Assembly (NCBI RefSeq): GCF_013377885.1
Contig: NZ_JABKAU010000038.1
Coordinates: forward strand, 1-40,031
Reading direction: 5' to 3'
DNA: 40,031 nucleotides
Source of the DNA: Hymenobacter lapidiphilus
GTDB lineage: Bacteria > Bacteroidota > Bacteroidia > Cytophagales > Hymenobacteraceae
Made by a program: the position numbers and the translations under genes. Below are positions 1-7,681 of this stretch, one piece after another. Every line of letters starts with the position of its first letter. Position 1 is the first letter of the stretch. The notes under the pieces are model-generated. The model made no database searches, was not told the DNA's origin, and worked only from the letters and a program-made list of their open reading frames with translations.

Positions 1-71
1 CCCGCCCGCCGTCCGCACCGTTTCAACGATTCCGTTCAACGGCGGGCGGGGACAAGCCCCGCCCCTACATC
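1..71. repeat. Truncated copy of GC-rich palindromic repeat
   Basis: The window opens inside a copy of the GC-rich inverted repeat that is complete at 6128-6252. The right arm (about 38-70) matches the right arm of that copy, with the shared core GGCGGGCGGGGACAAGCC followed by CCGCCCCTAC. Part of the left arm (CCCGCCCGCCGT) is visible at the edge, and the loop between them differs. It lies just downstream of the hisS stop. Confidence 0.8.
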
Positions 72-83
72 GACCTCCGGAGC

Positions 84-1520
84 TTAACCCCTAACCGCTT
101 CCAGTTCTGTTAATGCCTGTTCCAGTGTCAGCGTCTGCTCCTGGCCGGTAGCCATTGTTTTTAGCTTGAACTGGCCAGCGGCGCGTTCCTCGGGGCCCTG
201 CAGCAGTACGTATGGAATGCCTTTGCCATCGGCATACTTGAACTGCCGGCCCAGCTTGCCCGATTCGGGGTACAGCTCGGCGGCAATGCCCGCTGCCCGC
301 AGGCGGGCCAGTACGGGCAGTACCGCTATTTCGCTTTCGGCATCGAAATTGGCCAGCAGGCAGCGCGAGGTGCTGTTTACGGCCTCCGGGAACAGGTTTA
401 GCTCCTCTAGGCAGTCGTAAAGGCGGTCGACGCCGAACGAGAAGCCCACGCCCGACACGCCCGGCAGCCCGAAGGCGCCGGTGAGGTTGTCGTAGCGGCC
501 GCCACCGCTCACGCTGCCCATGTTCACGTTGTTGATCTTGATTTCGAAGATGCAGCCCGTGTAGTAGCTCAGGCCCCGGGCCAGTGTTACGTCGAACTCC
601 AGGTTGTCCCACTTTTCAAAGCCGAAACCACGCAGGTAGTCGAGCACCTGGCGCAGGTCCTGCAGGCCTTTGTAGCCGTCGGCGCCGGGGGTATCGGGCT
701 CCACGCCGGCCGTTACGAAGGCAGCCAGCAGCCGCTCCAGTTTCTCCTCGAACGAGCCTTCCACGTTCAGTAGGTCGAATAGCTTTTCAATGGCCTCAGC
801 CGAAAAGCCGCGCTCGGCCAGCTCCTTTTCTACGCCCTCGCGCCCAATTTTGTCGAGCTTATCAATGGCCGTGAACAGGTCGACTTCGGTACCCTCGCCA
901 CCCAGGGCCTGATAGAAGGAACCCAGTACCCGGCGGTGGTTTATTTTGATGGTGTGGTCGTTGAGGCCCAGCGTGGTGAGGGCCTCGCTCATCATGAGCA
1001 CGATTTCGGCTTCGCATAGCAGCGAATCGGTGCCCACCACATCGGCGTCGCACTGGTAAAACTCGCGGTAGCGGCCGCGCTGGGGCCGGTCGGCGCGCCA
1101 CACCGGCTGAATCTGGTAGCGCTTAAACGGAAACACCAGCGTGCCCCGGTTCATCACTACGTAGCGGGCGAAGGGTACCGTGAGGTCGTAGCGTAGACCC
1201 TTTTCGGCAATTTTGGGCAGTACTGCCCGCGGGCCGGCCAGCAGGTCGTCGGGAGTTACTTGCTCCTTGATAACCTCGCCCTTCTGCTTTTTGAGGAAGT
1301 TGCCCGAGTTGAGCACCTTGAACAGCAGCTGGTCGCCCTCGTCGCCGTATTTGCCGGTGAGTACGCTTAGGTTTTCCAGGGTTGGGGTTTCGAGCGGGGC
1401 GTAGCCGAACTTCTCGAACACGCGGCGGATTACGCCGAAAATATAGTTGCGGCGGGCCACTACGGCCGGGCCAAAGTCGCGGGTGCCTTGCGGGATGCTT
1501 GGTTTCTGAACGCTGCTCAT
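84..1520 (-). CDS. hisS: Histidine--tRNA ligase
   Basis: Class II aminoacyl-tRNA synthetase that charges tRNA-His with histidine in the cytoplasm. The 478-residue protein shows the family motifs in order: an N-terminal motif 1 region (FEKFGYAPLETPTLENL), motif 2 around QPVWRADRPQRGRYREF, the histidine-specific segment LARGLSYYTG, GGGRYDNL, and motif 3 GVGFSFGVDRLYDCL, followed by an anticodon-binding domain at the C-terminus. I chose the ATG at 1518-1520, giving MSSVQKPSIPQGTRDF, because the 13 residues of the longer frame upstream look unrelated to the family. It appears to be a single-gene unit, with a GC-rich palindromic repeat just downstream. Confidence 0.96.
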   Translation of the reverse strand: MSSVQKPSIPQGTRDFGPAVVARRNYIFGVIRRVFEKFGYAPLETPTLENLSVLTGKYGDEGDQLLFKVLNSGNFLKKQKGEVIKEQVTPDDLLAGPRAVLPKIAEKGLRYDLTVPFARYVVMNRGTLVFPFKRYQIQPVWRADRPQRGRYREFYQCDADVVGTDSLLCEAEIVLMMSEALTTLGLNDHTIKINHRRVLGSFYQALGGEGTEVDLFTAIDKLDKIGREGVEKELAERGFSAEAIEKLFDLLNVEGSFEEKLERLLAAFVTAGVEPDTPGADGYKGLQDLRQVLDYLRGFGFEKWDNLEFDVTLARGLSYYTGCIFEIKINNVNMGSVSGGGRYDNLTGAFGLPGVSGVGFSFGVDRLYDCLEELNLFPEAVNSTSRCLLANFDAESEIAVLPVLARLRAAGIAAELYPESGKLGRQFKYADGKGIPYVLLQGPEERAAGQFKLKTMATGQEQTLTLEQALTELEAVRG

Positions 1521-1610
1521 CGGGGGCGAAGAAATCGGAATGCGGTGGTACGGCCGCAAAATTCGTGCTTTCCGCCGGACTTTCCCCGATTCTTCCGCGC
1601 CGGCCCCAAA

Positions 1611-1973
1611 TCAGCTCTTGCGGAAGGACTCAAATTCGATTTCCTGCATGGCATCGAGCACCGAGGCAACCAGTAGCGGCTGCGAGTCGGGGTCGAGAGA
1701 CTGGAAGCGGTGGCGGCTGGCCTGGGGAGTATGGCACAGAATGAGTTGGCGCGACTGAGCCCGCAGCACGAAGGAATAGGCCAATAGCAGATCGATTGCG
1801 TCGTTGCTAAGCCTGTCCAGCAGGCTCAGGTCTACCACTACAGCTGGCTTGTTGGCGCGGCTGGCACGGTGCAGGGCGCGGGCCAGCACCACGTTATCGG
1901 TGGTGCTGGTAGCTGCATAAGAAGGGATAAGCAGGTAGGCCTGGGGTAATTCTTCGCGCTGTACATCCAACAT
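1611..1973 (-). CDS. Small STAS-like protein of unknown function
   Basis: A 120-residue soluble protein without signal peptide or membrane segment. The segment around KPAVVVDLSLLDRLSNDAIDLLL resembles the strand-loop-helix core of STAS or anti-sigma-factor-antagonist folds, where a beta strand ending in Asp is followed by a helix. This is a weak resemblance by eye, and no conserved phosphoacceptor serine can be assigned with confidence. The start is uncertain: I prefer the ATG at 1971-1973 (MLDVQREELPQ), preceded by a purine-rich stretch, but the frame extends to an ATG at 2033. It is monocistronic between hisS and the DUF2459 gene. Function is not recognised. Confidence 0.6.
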   Translation of the reverse strand: MLDVQREELPQAYLLIPSYAATSTTDNVVLARALHRASRANKPAVVVDLSLLDRLSNDAIDLLLAYSFVLRAQSRQLILCHTPQASRHRFQSLDPDSQPLLVASVLDAMQEIEFESFRKS

Positions 1974-2104
1974 CTTCCGGTCCTCACTATAAATGGTATA
2001 ACTCCGCTTGTAAGCGAGTATTTGCAGGTGCAAGTTACGGCTTCATCAAGGACAAAATATGATTTTAGAAAGATAATTTAATTTAGTCGATAAAATATTG
2101 GCAT

Positions 2105-2764
2105 TCAGCGAGTCTTTTGGTCTGTTCGCCGAGCGTGCCATAATACTGGCGCGGCCAGCGGCGACTTGAGCGGGGCGCGCAGCCCGGCCTTGCGCAGGCC
2201 GCGCGTGGTCCAGTCGTTGCAGGTGCGCAGAGCGTGGTAGCGGCCCCGGGCGCGGAAGAAAAAGTCGGCGCTACCGTAACCGCCCGGCTGGCGCAACGGC
2301 CGGCGGCCCACCGAGTCGGGAGCGGCCAGCGCGGCCTGCACATGCGCCACCAGCCGCCCGTACTGCGCGGCTGACACCCGAAGCGGTACTACCCGCATGC
2401 CCGAATCGGGCGCGGTGCGATAGAAGCTGGCGTGCACCAGGGTTTTGGAGGGCAACAAGGCCCGTAGCACGGCGCCCGGTCCGGGCGTGCGCCCGCCCAT
2501 CGAACCCAGAAAAAAGCCCTCGTTGCCCCAGCCAAAGCCCACGTAGGGGTAGCGCCCGAACCGGGCCGTGAGGGCCGGCTGGTTCAGCTCGGCCAGCCAG
2601 TTGTGGCCGGTTTGCGGGTCGCGCACGGGCAGTACCAGATCGGTGTGCGTGCCATTCGACACCACAAACACCGGTACGCCGCCCGGCGTGGACCGGAACT
2701 GCCGGTTTACTGGCACTGCGGCTCCGGTCATCAGCAGAAGAATAAACGCCACGAAAGCCGCCAT
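2105..2764 (-). CDS. DUF2459 / TIGR02117 family protein
   Basis: A 219-residue protein with an N-terminal hydrophobic segment (about residues 2-17, MAAFVAFILLLMTGAAV), consistent with export or membrane anchoring. It carries conserved stretches I associate with DUF2459/TIGR02117: VFVVSNGTHTDLVLPV near residue 32, YVGFGWGNEGFF near residue 75, and a C-terminal CNDWTTRGLRKAGL. The conserved His, Cys and Asn residues have led to suggestions of a papain-like or NlpC-like fold, but the biochemical role is unknown to me. Upstream on this strand are two long hairpin repeats (2783-3057) that separate it from the receptor gene, so it is probably not cotranscribed with it. Confidence 0.85.
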   Translation of the reverse strand: MAAFVAFILLLMTGAAVPVNRQFRSTPGGVPVFVVSNGTHTDLVLPVRDPQTGHNWLAELNQPALTARFGRYPYVGFGWGNEGFFLGSMGGRTPGPGAVLRALLPSKTLVHASFYRTAPDSGMRVVPLRVSAAQYGRLVAHVQAALAAPDSVGRRPLRQPGGYGSADFFFRARGRYHALRTCNDWTTRGLRKAGLRAPLKSPLAAPVLWHARRTDQKTR

Positions 2765-2816
2765 TGCTTTTGGTGAGATAGTGAAGCTGTTTAGGAAGTG
2801 CCAGGAATCAGTTAGG

Positions 2817-2910
2817 ACGTCATGCTGAGCGCAGTCGAAGCATCTCTACCGCTTCGTTGTGGTCGTTTAACGAAGCGGTAGAGATGCTTCGACTGCGCTC
2901 AGCATGACGT
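2817..2910. repeat. Hairpin repeat A (type I), perfect 42-bp arms
   Basis: Arms 2817-2858 and 2869-2910 are perfectly complementary over 42 bp around a 10-nt loop. The arm begins ACGTCATGCTGAGCGCAG and contains GAAGCATCTCTACCGC, shared with the copies at 17195 and 22939. It sits inside a second inverted repeat: GAAGCTGTTTAGGAAG at 2783-2798 pairs with CTTTCTAAACAGCTTC at 2919-2934, as if one element had inserted into another palindrome. It is intergenic and could also act as a terminator. Confidence 0.9.
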
Positions 2911-2954
2911 TCTTTTGACTTTCTAAACAGCTTCAGTAAACAAGGATCAGTGAA

Positions 2955-3057
2955 GAACGTCATTCAGCGCGAAGCGCAGAATCCAGCGTGCCGACATTGA
3001 ACAATTATTGTCCGGCAATCCTACGCGAGATTCTGCGCTTCGCGCTGAATGAGGTTC
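2955..3057. repeat. Hairpin repeat B (type II)
   Basis: Arms 2955-2983 and 3029-3057 are complementary over 29 bp with one mismatch. The arm reads GAACGTCATTCAGCGCGAAG and continues to AGAATC. The copy at 21622-21722 has the same outer bases and partly the same loop (GACnTTGA near the left arm, ACGCGAGATTCT entering the right arm). It lies immediately downstream of the barrel protein gene, so it may help to end that transcript. Confidence 0.88.
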
Positions 3058-3086
3058 TCCACTGGTCCTAGGACACTATCTCGCCG

Positions 3087-5603
3087 CTAGCCCCCAAACC
3101 CGCCACCGCCACTTGGTGCGGCTTCGATGCGGCCGGCTTTGGCTTTGCTGGCGCCTACGTACCAGGTGAAGCCCAGCCAGGCAACCCGGGTTTCGGGCTT
3201 GGTGTAGAGCGTGGACTGCAGCTCGGGCGAATTGATTTCGGCCCGGCGTACCTGGGTGTTCAGCAGGTCGGATACGCGGAACGTGAGGGCGGCGCGGTTC
3301 TGCCACAGGCGCTGGCGCAGGGCAATATCGAGGCCACCGGTAGCCAGCTGCCGGCCTTGGGCCGTGAGGGTGGCCGAGCGGTAAGAGCCGGTCAGCTGCA
3401 CATCGAGGGCGGGAGTGGGGCTGAAGTTTTGGTTGAGGCGGGCCGTGCCGGTGAGGGCCCGGCGCGAGGCGGCGTCGGGGGCGTTGGTGTTCAGATGGGC
3501 CATAAACAGCGAACCATTGGCCTGCACCCGCCACCAGGCCGTAATCGGCTGGCTCCAGGTTAGCTCCAGGCCGGCGTTGGTGGTAGTGCCCAAGTTGCGG
3601 TAGGTTTCTACCAGCACCAAGCCGGCGGCGGGGTTGCGGTTGGTGGCCACCGTGTCCACGTCGCGCAGCCGCTGGATGGCATCAGAGGTGAAGCGCCCGA
3701 ACAGCGTCGTCGTGATTTCGGCCCCGCCGGGCAAACTCAGCTGGTGGCCCAGCTCCAGGTTGTGGCTGAATTCGGCCCGCAGCCCGGGGTTGCCGAGGCG
3801 GTAGAAGCGCGGGTCCAGGTAAAGCGGCACGGCCAGCTGCTGCATAAAGCCGGGCCGGTTGAGGCGGCGGGCGTAGCTGAACGTCAGCTGCTGGGGCTGC
3901 TCGGCCGTTTTGGCCGTGTCGCGCTGGCCGAAGTGGCGGCTGAGGCTGGCCGTCGGGAACAGGCCCAGGTAATCAAGATCGAACTTGCCCTGGCCGCCCG
4001 CTACGGCCCCGGTTACGCTGGTGTACTCGGTACGCAGGCCGGCCTGGGCGTTCCAGTGCTTGCCCCAGCCGCGCTGATAGGTAGCATAAGCGGCGGGTAC
4101 CGTCTGGCGGAAATTATAGGCCAGCGAGCGGGCCGGGTCGCGCACGTAGCCACCGGGCACATCGGGCTGCTGGCTGAACAAATCGGCCGTACCGTTGCTG
4201 CGCTGCTGCTCTATTTTGAGGCCGGTTTCCAGCTTGCCCTTATTGCCGGGCAGTGGCAGCGTGTAGTCGGCCTGGGCGAAGTAGATGTTGGCATCCACAT
4301 CCATCTGCTGCCGCCAGCTGGTGAGGGCGCCGCTTTCCAGGGTTTGGGTTACCGGAACATCGGCTCGGATAAGCACGGCCCCGCCCACGGCCGTCAGCTC
4401 GCGGCCGGGGTGTTTTTCCCAGCCGCGGCGGTAGCTGGCCACGTTTTCAAATACTTTCACATCCACATCGAGCTGCTGTACGCCCCGCTGGGTGGTGGTG
4501 GGCTCGCCGGGTCGGGCAGTGCTCAGCAGCTGCTCGGACCGGTTGGATTCCTGCTGCCAATTTGGGTTGAAACTCAGGCTCAGGCTCTGCTCCTTCTTCA
4601 GGTCGAGATTAAGGCCCAGGTTGAGGCTGTGCGAGAAATTGCGCTCGGTGCCGGTGCCGTCCTGGCGGGTCGAAATCAGGCCGCTGGACTGGCGGTTGCG
4701 GGTTTGTTCGCGGTAGGTTTCGTCCTGGCGGTCGTAGCTCAGGCTCAGGTTGGCGGGCCCCTGCTTGCGGTTCAGGCTCAGGCTGGCGTTGTACTTGTCG
4801 CCGGTGCCGCCGAGCAGGCTGACCGTGCCGTTCACGCCGTTCTTGGTCTGCTTTTTCAGGATGATGTTGATGACGCCGGTTCCCTGGGCATCGTACTTGG
4901 CCGAGGGGTTGGTCATCACCTCGATGCGGGCAATGCGGGAGGCCGGAATCTGGTCGAGGCGGAGGCCGGGGCCGCCGTTGGAGCCGCCGCTGGGCTTGCC
5001 ATCAATAAGGATAGTCAGGTTGGACGAGCCGCGCAAACTCACGCTGCCGCCGGCATCCACGGCCACCGAGGGCACGTTGCGCAGCACATCGGTGGCCATG
5101 CCGCCCACGCTGGCCAGGTCTTTCTCTACGTTGATAACGCGCTTGCCCGGCTCATTTTCCACCACGGCCCGCTCGCCCGTCACGGTCACGCCCTTCAGCT
5201 GCGTCGTAATCGAGGCCAGCCGCAGGGTGCCCAGCGCCAGCTCCGGCGCGGCGGCCGTCAGCGTAATGCGTCGCCGCAGGCTCTGGTAGCCCACCGCCGA
5301 CGATTTGAGCAGGTAGGAACCCATGCCCAGCTGGTCGAGCCGGAACGAGCCGTTTTCCAGGGTTTCGGCCCCGGCTACAAAGCTCGAATCCTGGGCCCGC
5401 AGCAGCACCACGCTGGCAAAGGGCAGGGGCTGGCCGGTGCCCTGCTCCAGCAAGGTGCCGGTTACGCGGCCCGTGGAGGCCGTTGGGGCCGGACCCTGGG
5501 CGGTGGCAGTCAGCGAAAACAGACCGAAGGTGAGGCCCAGAAAGGGCGCAGCGAGGAACCCCAGGCCCCGTGGGGACTGGCTGGAAGTGGTAAAGGAAGT
5601 CAT
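3087..5603 (-). CDS. Outer-membrane beta-barrel receptor (TonB-receptor-like)
   Basis: An 838-residue outer-membrane protein of the Bacteroidota type. After a signal peptide ending near residue 36 (SLTATAQ) comes a carboxypeptidase-regulatory-like domain (about 46-130, VTGTLLEQGTGQPLPFASVVLL). A plug-like domain follows at about 140-245, with VVENEPGKRVINVEKDLAS and SVSLRGSSNLTILIDG. The rest is a long C-terminal barrel of the OMP_b-brl type. Such proteins import or bind extracellular ligands, usually with TonB, but the substrate cannot be read from sequence. The protein ends in a glycine tail (PSGGGGFGG) rather than the usual terminal aromatic strand, which is unusual. A GTAC-flanked dyad with two TACCTTTG boxes about 300 nt upstream probably holds its promoter. 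Confidence 0.9.
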   Translation of the reverse strand: MTSFTTSSQSPRGLGFLAAPFLGLTFGLFSLTATAQGPAPTASTGRVTGTLLEQGTGQPLPFASVVLLRAQDSSFVAGAETLENGSFRLDQLGMGSYLLKSSAVGYQSLRRRITLTAAAPELALGTLRLASITTQLKGVTVTGERAVVENEPGKRVINVEKDLASVGGMATDVLRNVPSVAVDAGGSVSLRGSSNLTILIDGKPSGGSNGGPGLRLDQIPASRIARIEVMTNPSAKYDAQGTGVINIILKKQTKNGVNGTVSLLGGTGDKYNASLSLNRKQGPANLSLSYDRQDETYREQTRNRQSSGLISTRQDGTGTERNFSHSLNLGLNLDLKKEQSLSLSFNPNWQQESNRSEQLLSTARPGEPTTTQRGVQQLDVDVKVFENVASYRRGWEKHPGRELTAVGGAVLIRADVPVTQTLESGALTSWRQQMDVDANIYFAQADYTLPLPGNKGKLETGLKIEQQRSNGTADLFSQQPDVPGGYVRDPARSLAYNFRQTVPAAYATYQRGWGKHWNAQAGLRTEYTSVTGAVAGGQGKFDLDYLGLFPTASLSRHFGQRDTAKTAEQPQQLTFSYARRLNRPGFMQQLAVPLYLDPRFYRLGNPGLRAEFSHNLELGHQLSLPGGAEITTTLFGRFTSDAIQRLRDVDTVATNRNPAAGLVLVETYRNLGTTTNAGLELTWSQPITAWWRVQANGSLFMAHLNTNAPDAASRRALTGTARLNQNFSPTPALDVQLTGSYRSATLTAQGRQLATGGLDIALRQRLWQNRAALTFRVSDLLNTQVRRAEINSPELQSTLYTKPETRVAWLGFTWYVGASKAKAGRIEAAPSGGGGFGG

Positions 5604-5898
5604 GGAAAAGGAAGGTTGAGCCGGAAATAAAAGGCAAGCAGGGGCCGTTTCCGGTGGCCGCGGTTCCGCCGGATGGGCCTGGTGGCCAGTATTTCAGACG
5701 TGAGAAACAGGGGCACAAACCGCCGAAAAAGGCGGGTGCCGGGAAGCCGAAACACGCGGGGCGACGGCAGGGAAGTCAGGCTTCCGACCGCCACCCACCA
5801 CCCGGCCCGATTGGCGCGAAGGCGGTGTTCGGTGGGGGCCGCGCCGGGCTCCGCTGAAGGAGCAGCCGCGCGGCCAGGAGGTTATCTAATCAACGAAC

Positions 5899-5934
5899 CA
5901 AAGGTAAGCAAAGGTACTATGCAACGCAAGGTAC
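5899..5934 (-). promoter_or_regulatory. Putative promoter and dyad operator of the receptor gene
   Basis: On the minus strand two TACCTTTG boxes (5909-5916 and 5899-5906) match the Bacteroidota -7 consensus TAnnTTTG. A TTG in TACCTTGCG lies about 20 bp before the downstream box. The upstream box overlaps a 21-nt dyad (5914-5934) with outer GTAC and inner TGC/GCA half-sites. GTAC-flanked dyads like this resemble operators I associate with PadR-type repressors in this phylum, but no PadR gene lies in the window. It would give a leader of about 290 nt. Confidence 0.45.
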
Positions 5935-6127
5935 TGTTGAAAATAAATTCGTTTTTCCCTATAAAGCCGCGGTTTCAACTGTCTGGCCACATTCAGCCAC
6001 TGCGCAGCACACCAACAATGGGGTAGATGGCACCGAAGCGGGTACCGTTGCCTGGGCCGCAGAGTTTTTTGAGGGTGCTCAGACACAGCCCGCCGGCTGA
6101 TGACTAACCGAATGGAGGGAAGCGGTA

Positions 6128-6252
6128 CCCAAGTCTATCAGCACGACGTAGGGGCGGGGCTTGCCCCCGCCCGCCGTTCAACGATTCGGGTTGCGCCGTT
6201 CAACGGCGGGCGGGGACAAGCCCCGCCCCTACGTCGTGCTGATAGACTTGGG
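6128..6252. repeat. GC-rich palindromic repeat, complete copy
   Basis: A near-perfect inverted repeat. Arms 6128-6163 and 6217-6252 are complementary over 36 bp (outer CCCAAGTCTATCAGCACGAC). They extend inward another 15 bp with one mismatch, leaving a loop of about 23 nt. The core GTAGGGGCGGGGCTTG is shared with the partial copy at 1-71. It sits directly upstream of the sigma-54 control region of the export locus. Confidence 0.92.
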
Positions 6253-6300
6253 TTGGTTGGGAGCTACGGGCGAAAGTGCGAGCTGCCGCGCAACCGAACA

Positions 6301-6322
6301 AGCTGTCCGGAAACGGACAGCT
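6301..6322 (+). promoter_or_regulatory. Upstream activator dyad of the adaptor promoter
   Basis: A perfect dyad with 9-bp arms AGCTGTCCG and CGGACAGCT around a 4-bp spacer, centred 73.5 bp upstream of the T of the -24 element at 6385. It is preceded by CAACCGAACAA (6291-6301), which also precedes the matching dyad at 9301. The likely ligand is the NtrC-family activator encoded at 17355; this is inferred from position and co-localisation. Confidence 0.75.
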
Positions 6323-6384
6323 TTACCAGGCCTAGATTATCAGATATCGAGTATAATAAGTTGATATTCATGTTGTTAAATAAA

Positions 6385-6400
6385 TGGCACGGCCGTTGGC
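6385..6400 (+). promoter_or_regulatory. Sigma-54-like promoter before the adaptor gene
   Basis: TGGCACGGCCGTTGGC matches the -24/-12 consensus TGGCAC-N5-TTGC, except that the -12 dinucleotide reads GG instead of GC. The same TTGG variant is in the second promoter at 9381. The predicted transcription start is near 6410, leaving a leader of roughly 27 nt before the adaptor ATG. Confidence 0.65.
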
Positions 6401-6426
6401 TACACTTGGTAGAACACTTCTTCTAG

Positions 6427-6444
6427 CTGTACGAAAATGGACAG
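6427..6444 (+). promoter_or_regulatory. Downstream dyad overlapping the adaptor start codon
   Basis: Half-sites CTGTACG and TGGACAG around AAAA, one mismatch from a perfect dyad of the same family as 6301-6322. It is centred 50.5 bp downstream of the -24 T, exactly as in the second promoter. The adaptor ATG (6437) lies inside it, so occupancy could affect transcript elongation or translation. Confidence 0.65.
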
Positions 6445-7681
6445 AGTTATTTCAACGGCCACCCAGAACCGCCGTCACCGCCGCCGTTGGCTGTTGGGTG
6501 TGGGGCTGCTGCTAGCCCTGGGTGCGGCCCTACTGGCTTTCCGAACGGTGCTACGGCCTGGTTTGGAGCGCAACGCCCTGCTGCTGGCCCGCTGTGAGCG
6601 CGGCAACGTGGAAGCCTCGCTCACAGCGGCCGGCGTAGTAATTCCGGCCCATGAGGCCGTGCTCACCAGCCCCATTGTCAGCACCATCCGGCAGGTGCTG
6701 GTGGCCGTGGGTAGCCGGGTGGAGGCAGGCCAGCCCATCGTGGAGCTCGACCGGGAACTGACCGCCTCGGCCCTGGCCAGGCTCGAAGACGGCCAGCAGC
6801 AGAACCGTAACCGCGGCAGCCAGCTGCAGCTGGCCCTCGAAAAAGCCCTCTACGACCTGCAGTCCCAGCAGCGGGTGCAGAGTGTAAAAATCAATAGCCT
6901 GCAGTCGGCCCTGCGCGACGAGCAGTATTTGCTGAAAGTAGGAGGCGGCACGGCCGAAAGCGTGCGCCAAGCCGAGCTGAATCTGCGCGTGGCCCAGCTG
7001 GAGCAGCAGCGCCTGACCCAGCAGCTGGCCAACCAGCGGGCCGCCAACGCTGCCGACCGCCGCGAACTGGGTTTCACGGTGCAGATGCAGGAGCGCAGCA
7101 TTGCTGAGCTGGCCGGCAAGTTGGCCCAGGCCAACATCAGCAGCCGGCAGCCGGGGGTACTCACGTGGGTAAACGACGCGCTGGGCACCACCGTGCAGGC
7201 CGGCGACGCACTGGCCCGCGTGGCCGACCTGACCCGGTTCCGGGTGCGGGCCACCATTTCTGATACCTACGCCGACGCCCTGCGCCCCGGCGACCCGGTG
7301 GTGGTGCGCATCAACGACCAGGATTTGCGCGGTACCATCAGCACCGTGAGCCCCGCCGTGGACAAGGGCACCGTCACGTTCTACGCCACGCTGGCCCAGG
7401 ACCATCACCCGGCCCTGCGCCCCAACCTGCGCACCGACGTGTTCGTGGTGACGAAGGCCCACCACAACATCGTGCGGGTGCGCAATGGGCCCTTTTACCA
7501 GGGTGGCAAAGAGCAGCCGGTGTTTGTGGTGAGCAACGGCCGCGCCCTGCGCCGCACCGTGCAGTTCGGCGACTCCAACTTCGACTACGTGCAAATAACC
7601 GGCGGCCTGCGCCCCGGCGAGGAAATCATCGTCTCCGATATGAAAGACCACCTCGACACCCCCGAACTCACCATCCAATGA
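6437..7681 (+). CDS. HlyD/MacA-type periplasmic adaptor subunit
   Basis: A 414-residue membrane-fusion protein, expected to bridge the inner-membrane ABC permeases to the outer-membrane channel encoded next. It has an N-terminal membrane anchor (about residues 17-36, after RRHRRR) and a first lipoyl half (GVVIPAHEAVLTSPIVSTIRQV). A long coiled-coil hairpin rich in Gln, Leu and Ala (about 108-230) follows, then the second lipoyl half (SSRQPGVLTWVNDALGTTVQ) and a beta-barrel domain (DLTRFRVRATISD, GDPVVVRIND). Its stop overlaps the next gene's start in ATGA, implying translational coupling. The start codon lies within a regulatory dyad and has no clear Shine-Dalgarno sequence, which is normal in this phylum. 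It is probably transcribed from the sigma-54-like promoter at 6385. Substrate unknown. Confidence 0.92.
   Translation: MDRVISTATQNRRHRRRWLLGVGLLLALGAALLAFRTVLRPGLERNALLLARCERGNVEASLTAAGVVIPAHEAVLTSPIVSTIRQVLVAVGSRVEAGQPIVELDRELTASALARLEDGQQQNRNRGSQLQLALEKALYDLQSQQRVQSVKINSLQSALRDEQYLLKVGGGTAESVRQAELNLRVAQLEQQRLTQQLANQRAANAADRRELGFTVQMQERSIAELAGKLAQANISSRQPGVLTWVNDALGTTVQAGDALARVADLTRFRVRATISDTYADALRPGDPVVVRINDQDLRGTISTVSPAVDKGTVTFYATLAQDHHPALRPNLRTDVFVVTKAHHNIVRVRNGPFYQGGKEQPVFVVSNGRALRRTVQFGDSNFDYVQITGGLRPGEEIIVSDMKDHLDTPELTIQ

Larger units (their letters stand above)
5604..6300. other. Intergenic region between divergent receptor and exporter genes
   Basis: About 830 nt without a credible gene separates the minus-strand receptor from the plus-strand adaptor. 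It holds the receptor promoter and dyad (5899-5934), the GC-rich palindrome (6128-6252), and the first half of the sigma-54 control region (from 6291). The stretches 5640-5890 and 5940-6127 contain short open frames with no recognisable protein, and I see no RNA gene in them. Confidence 0.6.

Noticed and set aside
2817..3057. Possible CRISPR or tRNA-like structure from the paired hairpins
   Set aside because: The hairpins are single inverted repeats that differ from each other, without regular spacers or tRNA cloverleaf features.
3744..5630. A 628-codon open frame on the plus strand opposite the receptor gene
   Set aside because: It is the antisense of a GC-rich gene with strong codon bias. 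The predicted product is Ala/Gly/His/Gln-rich without any domain, while the minus strand encodes a recognisable receptor.
6551..7678. A 375-codon minus-strand frame opposite the adaptor gene
   Set aside because: Same kind of antisense shadow; the plus strand has a clear HlyD-type protein and promoter.
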